This document shows positions 54,120-63,608 of a stretch of 64,000 bases of DNA, one piece after another; within the stretch, counting starts at the first letter, position 1; every line of letters starts with the position of its first letter. Below the pieces are notes generated by a model. It made no database searches and was not told the origin of the DNA. It saw nothing but the letters and a program-made list of their open reading frames with translations. A program made the position numbers and the translations under genes. The DNA is from Aquimonas sp041395245 (GTDB lineage Bacteria; Pseudomonadota; Gammaproteobacteria; Xanthomonadales; Xanthomonadaceae): positions 28,597 to 92,596 of the forward strand of contig JAWLAY010000019.1 in NCBI GenBank assembly GCA_041395245.1, given 5' to 3'.

Positions 54120-56804
54120 TCAATGCGCGGCTTCCGGTGGATTGGACGCGACGGGTGTGCTTTCGGTCGGGGTTGGCGCGCTTGGGATGGTTGGACTGTC
54201 TGGCGCGGTGGGTTCCCGCATTGTGACCACCGCCTCACCCGCCCGCGCCGAAATCCACGCGCTGACCATGGCCGACAGGTAGGGCAGGGATTGCGCCAGC
54301 AGGATCGCGATCCACAGGCGGACTTCCAGCCATTCGGTGCCGATCACCACGGCGATGCCGAGTGCACACAGGCTGAGTGCGGCGAACAGCAGCGACTCCT
54401 CGCGCACGGCGGAGAGGGCGCTGGGTCGCTTGCGCAGGCGGCGGCTCTTGGCGGTGCGGGTGAAGGGGTGTTCCTTCTGCACCAAGCCCTTGAGTACGCC
54501 GCGCGCGATGGCATGCGACAGCGCCATGCTGGCGACGGCTGCGCCCAAGGTGTCCGACCATGAGCAGGGCACGCGCAGGCGATACAGCACGATGCCGAAG
54601 GCAGCCTTGCTGACGAAGAAGCCGAGCACGGGGATCAGGAACAATTGCAGCGGCAGGCTGAAGATGTCGGGGCGAACCAGCATGCCCAGCGACCAGACGA
54701 TGGCCATCAGGCTGAACACCAGATGCAGGGCATCGGCGAACCAGCTGAACCAGCCGGTGAGGAAGTGGAAACGTTGTCCCGCCGTGAGCTTGCCGGGCTT
54801 GAGCAGCCAACCCAGATGATGTCGCAGGATCTGCATCGCGCCGAAGGCCCAGCGGAAGCGCTGTGACTTGTAGGCGGTGAAGTCGGCGGGCGTGAGGCCC
54901 TTGCCCATTTGCACATCGACGTACTGTGCCGACCAACCCGCATTGAACAGCCGCAGGCCAAGCTCGGCGTCTTCGCAGATGCACCATTCCGCCCAGCGTC
55001 CGGTGTCGACCAGTGGCTTGCGGCGGATCAGGGTCATGGTGCCGTGCTGGATGATCGCGTCACGCTCGTTGCGATGGTGCATGCCGATACGGAAGAAGCC
55101 TTCGTACTCCCAGTTGCACATGCGTCGGAAGGCGTTGCCTTCGAAATCGCGATGGGCTTGCGGACATTGCACGATGGCGACCTTGGGGTCGTCGAAATGT
55201 CCGACCAGGCTGCGCAACCAGTCGGGTCGCACGACGTAGTCGGCGTCCACGACGCCAACGACTTCGGCGCGCAGGTCGGTCTGGTCCAGGCCGAAATTCA
55301 GTGCCCCGGCCTTGAAGCCCGGCCAGGGCTTGAGGTGGAAGAAGCGGAAGCGTTCGCCCAACTCGCGACAGCGCGCACGCACCGGCTGCCATACCTCGTC
55401 TTTCTCCGTGTTGTTGTCCAGCACCAGCACTTCGAAATGCGGATAGTCCAGCAGGGCCAGCGAGTCGAGGGTGGCGATCACCATCTCGGGCGGTTCGTTG
55501 TGGCAGGCCAGATGGATCGAGACGAATGGCCACTCGGTGCGATCCGGCTGACGCAGCGGTTGCGCGGCGCGTAACCAGCGCGTCCAGAGCGCCTCGGTGA
55601 ATTCGAAACCGTTGGCGAGCAGGATGCCGAGGATCGCGAGTTGCGCGGGCAACAGCACCGCCAGCATCGTCCAGTCGAAGGGCTCCAGATAGAAATCGAA
55701 GGGCACTCCGATGGACCACACCAGCAGGGCGCTGGCGGTCTGGATCAAGCCCGCAAAAAACACCTTGCCCAGCCACTGGAAGCGCCAGAAATGCCAGCCG
55801 AACCACAGCATCGGCAGTATCGCCAACGCCACCGCGATCAAGGCCTTGTCCAGCCATTGCGGGTCTTCCTGGATCGGCCCTTCCAGCGGGTACTTGGCCT
55901 CGCGATTGGCATCGAACATGCCCCAGTAGGCTTCAACCCGACCCGCCGTCGCTTCCTTCCACGGTTGGTCGAAGGCTTCCATGACGTAGTAGTCGATGTG
56001 CTCGCGCTCGGCCATCGCAAACCAACGGCGCAGGAAGGCGGCCTGATCGGCCACCGAGGCGCGTGACGCTTTGAAGCGATCCCCGTTGCTGGGCCAGCCG
56101 ATTTCGCCCACCACGATGGGTTTGTCCGGGAAGGCTTTGCGCAGCTCCCGATAACGGGTCAGCGCATCCTCCAGCGCGTGTTGGCGCGGCACGCCTTCCC
56201 AATACGGCAGCAAATGCACGCCGAGGTAGTCCACGTGTTCGGCCAGTTCGGGATACTTCAGCCAGATGTGCCACGGCTCGGCGGTGGACACCGGAATGCG
56301 CAGGCCTTCGCGTGCCTTGTCGAGATGGCGAATAAGCTGCTCGGGGGTGAGATCGCCGCGCAGGATGGCCTCGTTGCCGACCACGGCGCGTTCGATGGCT
56401 GGATTGGACTTGGCCAGCGCGATCAGCGCGTCGACCTCTTCGAGATTGTTGTTCTTGCTCTTGTTCAGCCACGCCCCGGCGGCGATCTTCAAACCCAGTT
56501 CGGCGGCAATGCGCGGGATCGCAGGCGACTCGGTCGATGAGTAGGTACGGATGCGTTGGCTGTGGCGAGCGATCAGTTGCAGGTCCGCGCGAATCTGCGA
56601 ATCGGACGGAAAGCGACCTTCGAGCGGGCTTTGGTCGCGCTGAAAGGGCGAGTAGGCGAAGCCACTGATTTTGCCGCTCCAGTCGGGCGCCTGTACCGGT
56701 GGATGAGTCACGTACCAGACGGCGATGTTGGCAAGCGCCACCAGCGCGGCGATGCTGAGTGCGGACAGAACGCGCGATGGCGCAAACCTGGAGTGCGTGG
56801 ACAT
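54120..56804 (-). CDS. GH17-like/GT2 fusion, beta-glucan synthase (NdvB-type)
   Basis: 894 aa. TM1 (~8-28) precedes a glycoside-hydrolase-17-like domain (~45-310). The candidate acid/base is in VVGNEAILRGDLT and the nucleophile in VVGEIGWPSNGD. TMs (~325-405) and a family-2 glycosyltransferase follow, with VVDADYVV (DxD), EWCICEDAELG (ED) and SQRFRWAFG (QxxRW). More TMs follow. It is the architecture of cyclic/linear beta-1,3-(1,6)-glucan synthases: the GT makes and exports a beta-glucan, and the GH17 part acts as transglycosylase. Start 56804 preferred; an upstream ATG at 56840 adds twelve residues. No partner gene nearby. Confidence 0.87.
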   Translation of the reverse strand: MSTHSRFAPSRVLSALSIAALVALANIAVWYVTHPPVQAPDWSGKISGFAYSPFQRDQSPLEGRFPSDSQIRADLQLIARHSQRIRTYSSTESPAIPRIAAELGLKIAAGAWLNKSKNNNLEEVDALIALAKSNPAIERAVVGNEAILRGDLTPEQLIRHLDKAREGLRIPVSTAEPWHIWLKYPELAEHVDYLGVHLLPYWEGVPRQHALEDALTRYRELRKAFPDKPIVVGEIGWPSNGDRFKASRASVADQAAFLRRWFAMAEREHIDYYVMEAFDQPWKEATAGRVEAYWGMFDANREAKYPLEGPIQEDPQWLDKALIAVALAILPMLWFGWHFWRFQWLGKVFFAGLIQTASALLVWSIGVPFDFYLEPFDWTMLAVLLPAQLAILGILLANGFEFTEALWTRWLRAAQPLRQPDRTEWPFVSIHLACHNEPPEMVIATLDSLALLDYPHFEVLVLDNNTEKDEVWQPVRARCRELGERFRFFHLKPWPGFKAGALNFGLDQTDLRAEVVGVVDADYVVRPDWLRSLVGHFDDPKVAIVQCPQAHRDFEGNAFRRMCNWEYEGFFRIGMHHRNERDAIIQHGTMTLIRRKPLVDTGRWAEWCICEDAELGLRLFNAGWSAQYVDVQMGKGLTPADFTAYKSQRFRWAFGAMQILRHHLGWLLKPGKLTAGQRFHFLTGWFSWFADALHLVFSLMAIVWSLGMLVRPDIFSLPLQLFLIPVLGFFVSKAAFGIVLYRLRVPCSWSDTLGAAVASMALSHAIARGVLKGLVQKEHPFTRTAKSRRLRKRPSALSAVREESLLFAALSLCALGIAVVIGTEWLEVRLWIAILLAQSLPYLSAMVSAWISARAGEAVVTMREPTAPDSPTIPSAPTPTESTPVASNPPEAAH

Positions 56805-56965
56805 GCTGTTCTCGAAGCGGCGATTGGTGCGTTGCATCATCGTAGCAATAGTTGCCCATCCGGCTGTGCGCCGTTCGTCCGTTACGACGCGATGGCGTCA
56901 GAACCGATTCACTTCGGCCATTCGTGCGGGCTGTTAGGCTGCGTTCTTCACCTTTGTCAGGAGTC

Positions 56966-57916
56966 ATGCGCGTGAAATCTCGCCAACTGGTTCTGCTTGG
57001 TGGCACGGGCTTCGTCGGTCGGCACCTGATCGGGCGACTCGCTGCCCAAGGTCACCGCGTCCGCGTGCTGAGCCGCAATGCCGCGCTGCGGCCCGAGCTG
57101 AGGGTGCTGCCGAACGTGCAGGTCGATACCGCGGACGTGTACGACCCGGCGGCACTGGCGCGGGCATTTGAAGGCGCGGATGCGGTCATCAACCTGGTCG
57201 GCATTCTCAATGAGAAAGGTTTTGGCGGCGCGGGCTTCCAGCGCGCGCATGTGCGCCTGACGCAGGGCGTGATTGCCGCTTGCGAGCCGGCCGGTGTGAA
57301 ACGTTTGCTGCAGATGAGTGCCCTGAACGCTGGACGTGGCGAAAGCCATTACCTGCGCACGCGCGGCGAGGCCGAGGCCGCCGTCAAGGCGTCCTCGCTG
57401 GACTGGACGATCTACCAGCCGTCGGTGATCTTCGGACCGGGTGATGGCTTGTTCGGACGTTTCGCCAGTCTGCTGAAGATCGCACCGGTACTGCCCTTGG
57501 CGCGCGCGGGAGCCAAGTTCGCGCCGGTGTACGTGGGCGACGTGGTGCGGGCGATGAGCGAGACCCTGTTCCAGCCCGTCGCCTTTCGCCAGATCTACGA
57601 ACTCTACGGGCCAGAAGTTCTCACCTTGGCCGACATCGTGCGCTACACCGCGCGACAGTTGGGATTGCTGCGGTTGGTGATTCCCTTGCCGGATGGCCTG
57701 GCGCGACTGCAGGCCACGCTGATGGATTTCGTGCCGGGCAAGCCGTTCTCAACCGACAACTACCTATCGCTGAAGATCGATTCGGTCGGCGGCATCGATG
57801 GCCTGTATCGACTGGGCATCGAGAAGACGCCAATCGACGCGGTGATGCCCGCGCTGCTGGCGCAATCCGGCAGACAGGCGCGGCTCGATGCGCAACGCGC
57901 GGAGCGCCGCGCATGA
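56966..57916 (+). CDS. NAD(P)-binding epimerase-like protein (NDUFA9-like SDR)
   Basis: 316 aa atypical short-chain dehydrogenase. Rossmann motif LVLLGGTGFVGRHLIGRL, then ADAVINLVGILNEKGFGGA, MSALNAGRGESHYLRTRGEAE, and PSVIFGPGDG. It resembles the complex I NDUFA9-like group; the Y-x3-K set is altered. The ATG 56966 has AGGAG ahead. It overlaps cca by 4 bases, so the two are translated together; a link to tRNA repair is not obvious. Divergent from the glucan synthase. Confidence 0.87.
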   Translation: MRVKSRQLVLLGGTGFVGRHLIGRLAAQGHRVRVLSRNAALRPELRVLPNVQVDTADVYDPAALARAFEGADAVINLVGILNEKGFGGAGFQRAHVRLTQGVIAACEPAGVKRLLQMSALNAGRGESHYLRTRGEAEAAVKASSLDWTIYQPSVIFGPGDGLFGRFASLLKIAPVLPLARAGAKFAPVYVGDVVRAMSETLFQPVAFRQIYELYGPEVLTLADIVRYTARQLGLLRLVIPLPDGLARLQATLMDFVPGKPFSTDNYLSLKIDSVGGIDGLYRLGIEKTPIDAVMPALLAQSGRQARLDAQRAERRA

Positions 57917-59202
57917 GTGGGAACGACCCACTGCTGGACGGCCTGCAGGTCTATCTGGTCGGCGGTGCGGTGCGCGACGCGCTGCTCGGTCGCTCGGGCG
58001 GTGATCGGGATTGGGTGGTGGTGGGCAGCGCACCGGCCGAGTTGTCGCGGCGAGGATTCAAGACGGTGGGCGCGGATTTTCCGGTGTTCCTGCACCCGCA
58101 TACCGGCGAGGAATACGCGCTGGCGCGCACCGAACGCAAATCCGGTCGTGGCTATCGTGGCTTCGTGGTGGACGCCGATCCGTCGGTCACCCTGGAACAG
58201 GATCTGCTGCGTCGCGATCTCACCATCAACGCGATTGCGCAGGATGTCGATGGGCGATTGGTTGACCCGTATGGCGGTGTCGCCGATCTGCAGGCGCGGG
58301 TGCTGCGCCAAGTGTCGCCCGCCTTCGCCGAGGACCCGGTGCGCATTCTGCGCGTGGCGCGTTTCGCGGCCCGGTTCGCGCCGCTCGGCTTCACGCTAGC
58401 CGAAGAAACCCTGGCACTGATGCGCGACATGGTGGCGGCGGGTGAAGTCGATCATCTGGTGCCCGAACGGGTCTGGCAGGAGCTTCGGCGCGGACTAGCC
58501 GAAGCCGCTCCGCAAGCCATGCTGACGAGCTTGCGCGATTGCGGTGCGCTGCGCCGCCTGTTGCCCGAAGTCGACGCGCTGTACGGGGTCGAGCAGCGTG
58601 CCGAATTCCATCCGGAAATCGACGCCGGTGTGCATGTCGAATTGTGTCTCGCGCAATCGGCGCGCTGGCGTCCGGGCGATGCGCGGGTCGCCTTTGCGGT
58701 ACTGCTGCACGATCTGGGCAAGGCCATCACGCCGCGCGAGGAATGGCCGAAGCATGTGCTGCATGAGCAGCGTGGACTGGCACCGATCGAATCGGTTTGC
58801 GAACGCCTGCGGGTGCCGACGGACTTTCGCGAGCTGGCGCTACATGCCTGTCGCGAGCATTTGAACATCCATCGACTCGACGAGATGCGCCCGGTCAGTA
58901 TCGAGGCGTTGCTGTCGCGTTGCGACGCCTGGCGCAAGCCGGATCGCATCGCCGAAATCGGCTGGGTTTGCGAGATCGACAAACGTGGCCGACTCGGTGG
59001 CGAGGACAGCGACTATCCCAACCGCGTTCTGCTGCAGCAATGCCTGCACGCCGCACAGCAGATACAGGCGCGCGATCTCGACCTGTCGCGTTTGCAGGGC
59101 CCGGCCATTGGCGAAGCCTTGCGCAAGGCGCGCGTCAATGCGATTCGCGCGCTGCGCCAAAACGCCGGATCGCTCAGCCCCACAGACGATGCAATGACTT
59201 GA
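57913..59202 (+). CDS. cca: CCA-adding tRNA nucleotidyltransferase with HD domain
   Basis: 429 aa class II enzyme. Head VYLVGGAVRDALLG, catalytic GGDRDWVVVGS with carboxylates, neck RRDLTINAIAQDV and nucleotide-recognition EDPVRILRVARFAARF. The C-terminal HD domain (VLLHDLGKAITP) as in E. coli Cca gives phosphatase/phosphodiesterase activity. It repairs and completes tRNA 3' CCA ends. Overlaps the upstream gene by 4 and the convergent HD-GYP-like gene by 29 bases. Confidence 0.95.
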   Translation: MSGNDPLLDGLQVYLVGGAVRDALLGRSGGDRDWVVVGSAPAELSRRGFKTVGADFPVFLHPHTGEEYALARTERKSGRGYRGFVVDADPSVTLEQDLLRRDLTINAIAQDVDGRLVDPYGGVADLQARVLRQVSPAFAEDPVRILRVARFAARFAPLGFTLAEETLALMRDMVAAGEVDHLVPERVWQELRRGLAEAAPQAMLTSLRDCGALRRLLPEVDALYGVEQRAEFHPEIDAGVHVELCLAQSARWRPGDARVAFAVLLHDLGKAITPREEWPKHVLHEQRGLAPIESVCERLRVPTDFRELALHACREHLNIHRLDEMRPVSIEALLSRCDAWRKPDRIAEIGWVCEIDKRGRLGGEDSDYPNRVLLQQCLHAAQQIQARDLDLSRLQGPAIGEALRKARVNAIRALRQNAGSLSPTDDAMT

Positions 59203-60325
59203 GCAGGGCGCGATATTGCTCGGCGCTCAGCGCGTCGGTGACGGCGTGTTGGGGCTGGCTGGTGTCGCGCCGCTGACGTTGCAGGCAGACCTTGCCGTCT
59301 GGTCCCAGCAAACGACGCACCAAGGGCTGCGCTGCACTGTCGGTGCGTCGGAACACCACGCCAATCTCGTTGCTGGCGAGACGCACCAGCGCGCCCGGTG
59401 GATACATGCCGATGGCTCGTATGAACAGCGCGGTCAGATCGCCGTCGACCTGCACGCCGCGCTGCAGGAACAGGTCTTTCAGGGCTTGCCTGGCGACCAC
59501 GGCCTGTCGATACGCACGCGGGCGGATCATCGCGCAGAAGGTGTCGACCAAGGTGGCGATCCGGCAGGCGGTGTGAATGGCATCGGCCTGCAATGCATGC
59601 GGATAGCCACTGCCATCGAGGCGTTCATGATGGTGCAGAACGATGTCGAGCCAGAGCGGGTCATCCACGCCCTGTTCGCGCAGCAGGGTGGCGCCCGCTT
59701 CCGGGTGTGCATCGACCTGCGCACGCAAGCCATCGGGCAGGGCGCCCTGGTGGCTATGTAGTGTCTGTGCGAGGGGAAACAGGGCGATGTCGTGCGTCAG
59801 TGCGGCCGCCATCAGTGAACGGGTGGAAGCCTCATCGAGATGGGCCGCCTCGGCCATCAACTGGCAGAGCACGGCAGCATGAATCGGACGACCATGCACG
59901 CAGAGTGCTTCTTCCGCCAGCGGCATTGCCGCCAGCGCCGCATCCGGATCAAGCCGGGTCAGTGACTGCAGGCGATCCACCAGCTCGGAAACCTGTGCGG
60001 GCAGACGTTGTGCGCGGCGATGCAGGATCTGCGGCTGCAAGTCGCGCAAGCGGTCACGCAACTGATGCAGGCGCTCGATGATGCCTGCCGAGCGCACTGT
60101 CGAGGTGACCTGCGAGCCGTCCACGCGCTGCGTTGCTTCGATGGCGGCGCGCAGTCTTCCGAGCTGCTCCGCGTCGATGGAGAAGCCGCGTTCCAGCAAT
60201 TGCTGACGCTGCGACTCGCTGCTCACCACATGTCCGCGTTCCAGCAACAGCACGCCATGCTGGTCATAGACCGCCATGGCCAGCGGCTTGCCGACCACAA
60301 CATCCTGATTCCGAAGAGCCTTCAT
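59174..60325 (-). CDS. HD-GYP-like domain protein, possibly degenerate
   Basis: 383 aa, soluble, no signal. An N-terminal ~70 residues (AVYDQHGVLLLERGHVV) resemble the DUF3391-like start of HD-GYP proteins. The HD-GYP domain has H178-D179 in ALTHDIALFP and HHHERLDGSGYP (D237-P242) intact. The usual HDIGK lysine is lost (HDIAL), so cyclic-di-GMP hydrolysis may be weak or absent. The C-terminal extension (~300-383) ends in RLASNEIGVVFRR. It converges on cca with a 29-base overlap. It may follow the aminotransferase gene (78-base gap). Confidence 0.83.
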   Translation of the reverse strand: MKALRNQDVVVGKPLAMAVYDQHGVLLLERGHVVSSESQRQQLLERGFSIDAEQLGRLRAAIEATQRVDGSQVTSTVRSAGIIERLHQLRDRLRDLQPQILHRRAQRLPAQVSELVDRLQSLTRLDPDAALAAMPLAEEALCVHGRPIHAAVLCQLMAEAAHLDEASTRSLMAAALTHDIALFPLAQTLHSHQGALPDGLRAQVDAHPEAGATLLREQGVDDPLWLDIVLHHHERLDGSGYPHALQADAIHTACRIATLVDTFCAMIRPRAYRQAVVARQALKDLFLQRGVQVDGDLTALFIRAIGMYPPGALVRLASNEIGVVFRRTDSAAQPLVRRLLGPDGKVCLQRQRRDTSQPQHAVTDALSAEQYRALLKSLHRLWG

Positions 60326-60403
60326 GGCGACTCCCTGGTTGTGTCGACCACGCAGGGAGGATCATGCAATCGGTGCGCCGTGATGTGCGCAATCGGTGTG
60401 GAT

Positions 60404-61885
60404 TCAGGTGAACTTTTGTTGATCGAACCACGCGGTCACCGTGGTGGCCATGCTGCATGACTCCGTGCGGTGATTGAACTCGTTGCGACGCTCGCAATAG
60501 CGATAGTCCTTGGCCCATTCCGCATGCTGCGCCGCCAACTGGGTGATTGCGTCGACCACGTAGCGCGCCTCGGCATCGGTCATGGTCGGATGCAAGGACA
60601 GGCGCACCCAACCCGGCTTCTCGGTGAGGATGCCCGCGTTGATCTTGTCGGTGATCGACTTCGAGCGTTCGTAGGACACCTGCAACAGGTAGTGCCCGTA
60701 GGTGCCCGCACAGGAGCAACCGCCGCGCACCTGGATCCCGAAGCGGTCATTGAGCAGACGCACGGCCAGGTTGTAGTGCAGGTCTTCGATGTAGAACGAG
60801 ATCACGCCCAGACGATCCGGGTGATCGGCGGCCAGCAGATGCAGATTTGGGATGGACGACAGCGCAGGCCAGACAATCGCCAGCAATTCGTGCTCGCGGG
60901 CGAGGATGTTCTGCACGCCCATCGCTTCCTTCAGGCCAATGCACAGCGTCGTGCGGATGGTTTGCAGAAAGCCCGGCGTGCCGCCGTCCTCGCGCGCTTC
61001 CACGTCATCGACGTACTTGTGCTGGCCCCAGGGATTGGTCCAATCCACCGTGCCACCGCCGGGGTTGTCCGGCACGCGGTTCTTGTAGAGCCCGGTATTG
61101 AAGACCAGCACGCCGCTGGTGCCCGGTCCGCCAAGAAACTTGTGCGGCGAAAAGAAGATCGCATCCAGCCAGGCATCCGGGCGGTCGGCCGGGTGCATGT
61201 CGATGTCGATGTAGGGCGCGCTGCAGGCGAAGTCGACAAAGCACAGCCCGCCCGCCGCATGCATGCGCTCGGCGATGTCGTGATAGGGCGTGAACAGTCC
61301 GGTGACGTTGGAGCAACTGGTGATGCTGGCGATCTTCAGCGGTCGCTCGCGATAACGCTGCAACAAGGCGTCCAGTGCGGCCAGATCGACCTCGCCATTG
61401 GCATTCGGCGGAATCACTTCGACATCGCAGAGCGTCTCCAGCCAGGAGGTCTGGTTGCTGTGGTGCTCCATGTGGGTGATGAACACGATGGGGCGCTGTG
61501 AACCTGTCGGTGCCACGCGGTCACGGAACTGCTCATGCACACGCAGGCCGAGAATGCGCTGGAACTTGTTGACCACCGCCGTCATACCCGAGCCGTAGCA
61601 GATGATCGCATCGCACTGGCCCGCCCCGACATGCGTCTTGATGCGGTGCAAGGCCTGGTGGTAGGCGTGCGTCATCATCGAACCGGTGACCGAGGTCTCG
61701 GTGTGCGTATTGGCCACGAAGGGCGCGATGTGCTCGATCAGATGGCGCTCGATGGGCCCATACAGACGCCCGGACGCGATCCAGTCCGCATACACGATCT
61801 TCTGCGTGCCACACGGCGACTCGAAGGTCTGATCAATACCGAGGATGCCCTGCCGGAAGCGGGCGAAGTGTTGCTCAAGTTGCAT
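60404..61885 (-). CDS. Class V aminotransferase / cysteine desulfurase-like protein
   Basis: 493 aa PLP enzyme of fold type I. Segments: YADWIASGRLYGPIERHL, CYGSGMTAVVNKF, HMEHHSNQTSW, FVDFACSAPYIDIDM, the Schiff-base lysine in FSPHKFLGGPGTSG, and RGGCSCAGTYGHYLL. It resembles SufS/NifS relatives, but the C-terminus has CSCAG where the desulfurase catalytic cysteine loop would be, so desulfurase activity is possible. The last ~40 residues (cysteine-rich, C-terminal RNEFNHRTESC) are unusual. It is divergent from the photolyase by 163 bases. Confidence 0.85.
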   Translation of the reverse strand: MQLEQHFARFRQGILGIDQTFESPCGTQKIVYADWIASGRLYGPIERHLIEHIAPFVANTHTETSVTGSMMTHAYHQALHRIKTHVGAGQCDAIICYGSGMTAVVNKFQRILGLRVHEQFRDRVAPTGSQRPIVFITHMEHHSNQTSWLETLCDVEVIPPNANGEVDLAALDALLQRYRERPLKIASITSCSNVTGLFTPYHDIAERMHAAGGLCFVDFACSAPYIDIDMHPADRPDAWLDAIFFSPHKFLGGPGTSGVLVFNTGLYKNRVPDNPGGGTVDWTNPWGQHKYVDDVEAREDGGTPGFLQTIRTTLCIGLKEAMGVQNILAREHELLAIVWPALSSIPNLHLLAADHPDRLGVISFYIEDLHYNLAVRLLNDRFGIQVRGGCSCAGTYGHYLLQVSYERSKSITDKINAGILTEKPGWVRLSLHPTMTDAEARYVVDAITQLAAQHAEWAKDYRYCERRNEFNHRTESCSMATTVTAWFDQQKFT

Positions 61886-62048
61886 GACAAGCCAGTCTGT
61901 AGCGGGCAGGGCGCTAGTTTAGCGATCAATGCGAGGCGAGTTCATTGCCGTCGCGCCCTTGCGCCAACAGTGGGAGGTGTCAGATGGCGACATCGGCTGC
62001 ACGTGGCTCGACGCATGCTGCGTGCCCCGGTTCCGGCAACAGCTCACC

Positions 62049-63608
62049 ATGTCCACGCCGATACGCCATCTCGTCCTCGTTCTAGGCGATCAACTTGATC
62101 GCCACAGTGCCGTGTTCGATGGATTCGATCCACGTCAGGATGCGGTATGGATGGCCGAGGTGGACGACGAAAGCACGCGTGTGTGGTCGCACCCTGCCCG
62201 CATCGTCACGTTTCTGTCGGCGATGCGCCACTTCGCGCAGGCGTTGCGAGAGGAAGGCTGGGCCGTGCACTACCGCGAGTTGGGTCGGCATATGGCAACC
62301 ACGCTCGCCGAGGCACTTCGTGAGGACCTGCGCGCGCTGCGTCCGCAAGGCGTTCGCTGGGTGCAGGCCGGCGAATATCAGCTCGATGTCGCGCTGACGC
62401 AGGCGCTGGACGAGGTTGGTATTCCCCATGTGCGTTGCATCGACCGACACTTCCTGTGTACGCCGGAAGAGTTCGCACAGTGGGCATCCGGCAAGCGCGA
62501 ATGGCGCATGGAGTGGTTCTATCGCTGGCAACGTCAACGCCATCAGGTGCTGATGGAGGGCAAGCAGCCGCTGGGCGGGCAATGGAACTTCGATGCGGAC
62601 AATCGCAGTACTTTCGATGCGCGCGGTCCGGGTTGGTTGCCTGCACCGCGGCAATTCACCCCGGACGACATCACCCGCGACGTCATCGACGTGGTTCGCG
62701 AGCGCTTTGCCGATCATCCGGGACAACTCGACGACTTCGATTGGCCGTTGACGGCGCCCCAAGCGGAACAGGCGCTCGACGATTTCATCCAGCACCGCCT
62801 GCCGCTGTTCGGTCGCTATCAGGACGCCATGTGGCAGGCCGAGCCCTGGCTGTATCACGCGCGTCTATCCGCCGCGATGAATCTGAAACTGATCTCGCCA
62901 AGGCGCGTGATCGATGCGGCGATTGAGGCATTGCACGCCGGTCATGCACCGCTCGCTGCCGTCGAAGGGTTCGTGCGCCAGATTCTGGGCTGGCGCGAAT
63001 ATGTGCGTGGCCTTTACTGGCTGCGCATGCCCGCATTCGCCAGCGAGAACGCGCTGGGCGCGGACCAATCGCTCCCGGCGTTCTTCTGGACCGGCGACAC
63101 CGATATGGCCTGTCTGCGCGAAGTGATCGGGCAGACTCTGCGCTACGGCTACGCGCACCACATTCAACGATTGATGGTGACCGGTCTGTTCTGCCTGCTT
63201 TATGGCGTGCGACCGCAGGACGTGCACGCCTGGTATCTGGCCGTCTACGTCGATGCGGTCGAGTGGGTGGAGCTGCCCAACACGCTGGGCATGAGCCAGT
63301 ACGCCGATGGCGGTCGACTGGCCTCCAAGCCCTATTGCGCCTCGGGCAAATACATCCAGCGCATGAGCAACTATTGCACTGGATGCCGCTATCGCCCCGA
63401 GCAGTCCGTCGGTGAGACCGCCTGCCCGATCACCACACTGTACTGGGATTTCCTGGACCGCCACCAAGCGCGATTTGCCAAGCATCCGAGAACGGCATTG
63501 CAGTGGCGAAATCTGACCCGCCTCAGTGCGAACGAGATCGCCGCGATTCGTACGCAGGCACAACAACTCCGTGACCGATTCGCGGTGACGCCTCACTCTC
63601 CAACATGA
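62049..63608 (+). CDS. Iron-sulfur bacterial cryptochrome/(6-4) photolyase (PhrB type)
   Basis: 519 aa. N-terminal LVLVLGDQLDRHSAVF, then the FAD domain (FGRYQDAMWQ, LGWREYVRGLYW, HHIQRLMVTGLFCLLYGV). Four cysteines C355, C443, C446 and C459 are spaced exactly like the 4Fe-4S ligands of Agrobacterium PhrB (350/438/441/454): 88, 3 and 13 apart. FeS-BCP enzymes repair (6-4) UV photoproducts with light and often use a lumazine antenna. The start 62049 fits the family; a longer upstream frame looks unrelated. It overlaps the convergent oxidoreductase gene by 16 bases. Confidence 0.93.
   Translation: MSTPIRHLVLVLGDQLDRHSAVFDGFDPRQDAVWMAEVDDESTRVWSHPARIVTFLSAMRHFAQALREEGWAVHYRELGRHMATTLAEALREDLRALRPQGVRWVQAGEYQLDVALTQALDEVGIPHVRCIDRHFLCTPEEFAQWASGKREWRMEWFYRWQRQRHQVLMEGKQPLGGQWNFDADNRSTFDARGPGWLPAPRQFTPDDITRDVIDVVRERFADHPGQLDDFDWPLTAPQAEQALDDFIQHRLPLFGRYQDAMWQAEPWLYHARLSAAMNLKLISPRRVIDAAIEALHAGHAPLAAVEGFVRQILGWREYVRGLYWLRMPAFASENALGADQSLPAFFWTGDTDMACLREVIGQTLRYGYAHHIQRLMVTGLFCLLYGVRPQDVHAWYLAVYVDAVEWVELPNTLGMSQYADGGRLASKPYCASGKYIQRMSNYCTGCRYRPEQSVGETACPITTLYWDFLDRHQARFAKHPRTALQWRNLTRLSANEIAAIRTQAQQLRDRFAVTPHSPT

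Noticed and set aside
61929..62048. Forty extra residues before the photolyase start
   Set aside because: The extension is cysteine- and tryptophan-rich, without family similarity; the fold begins directly after 62049.
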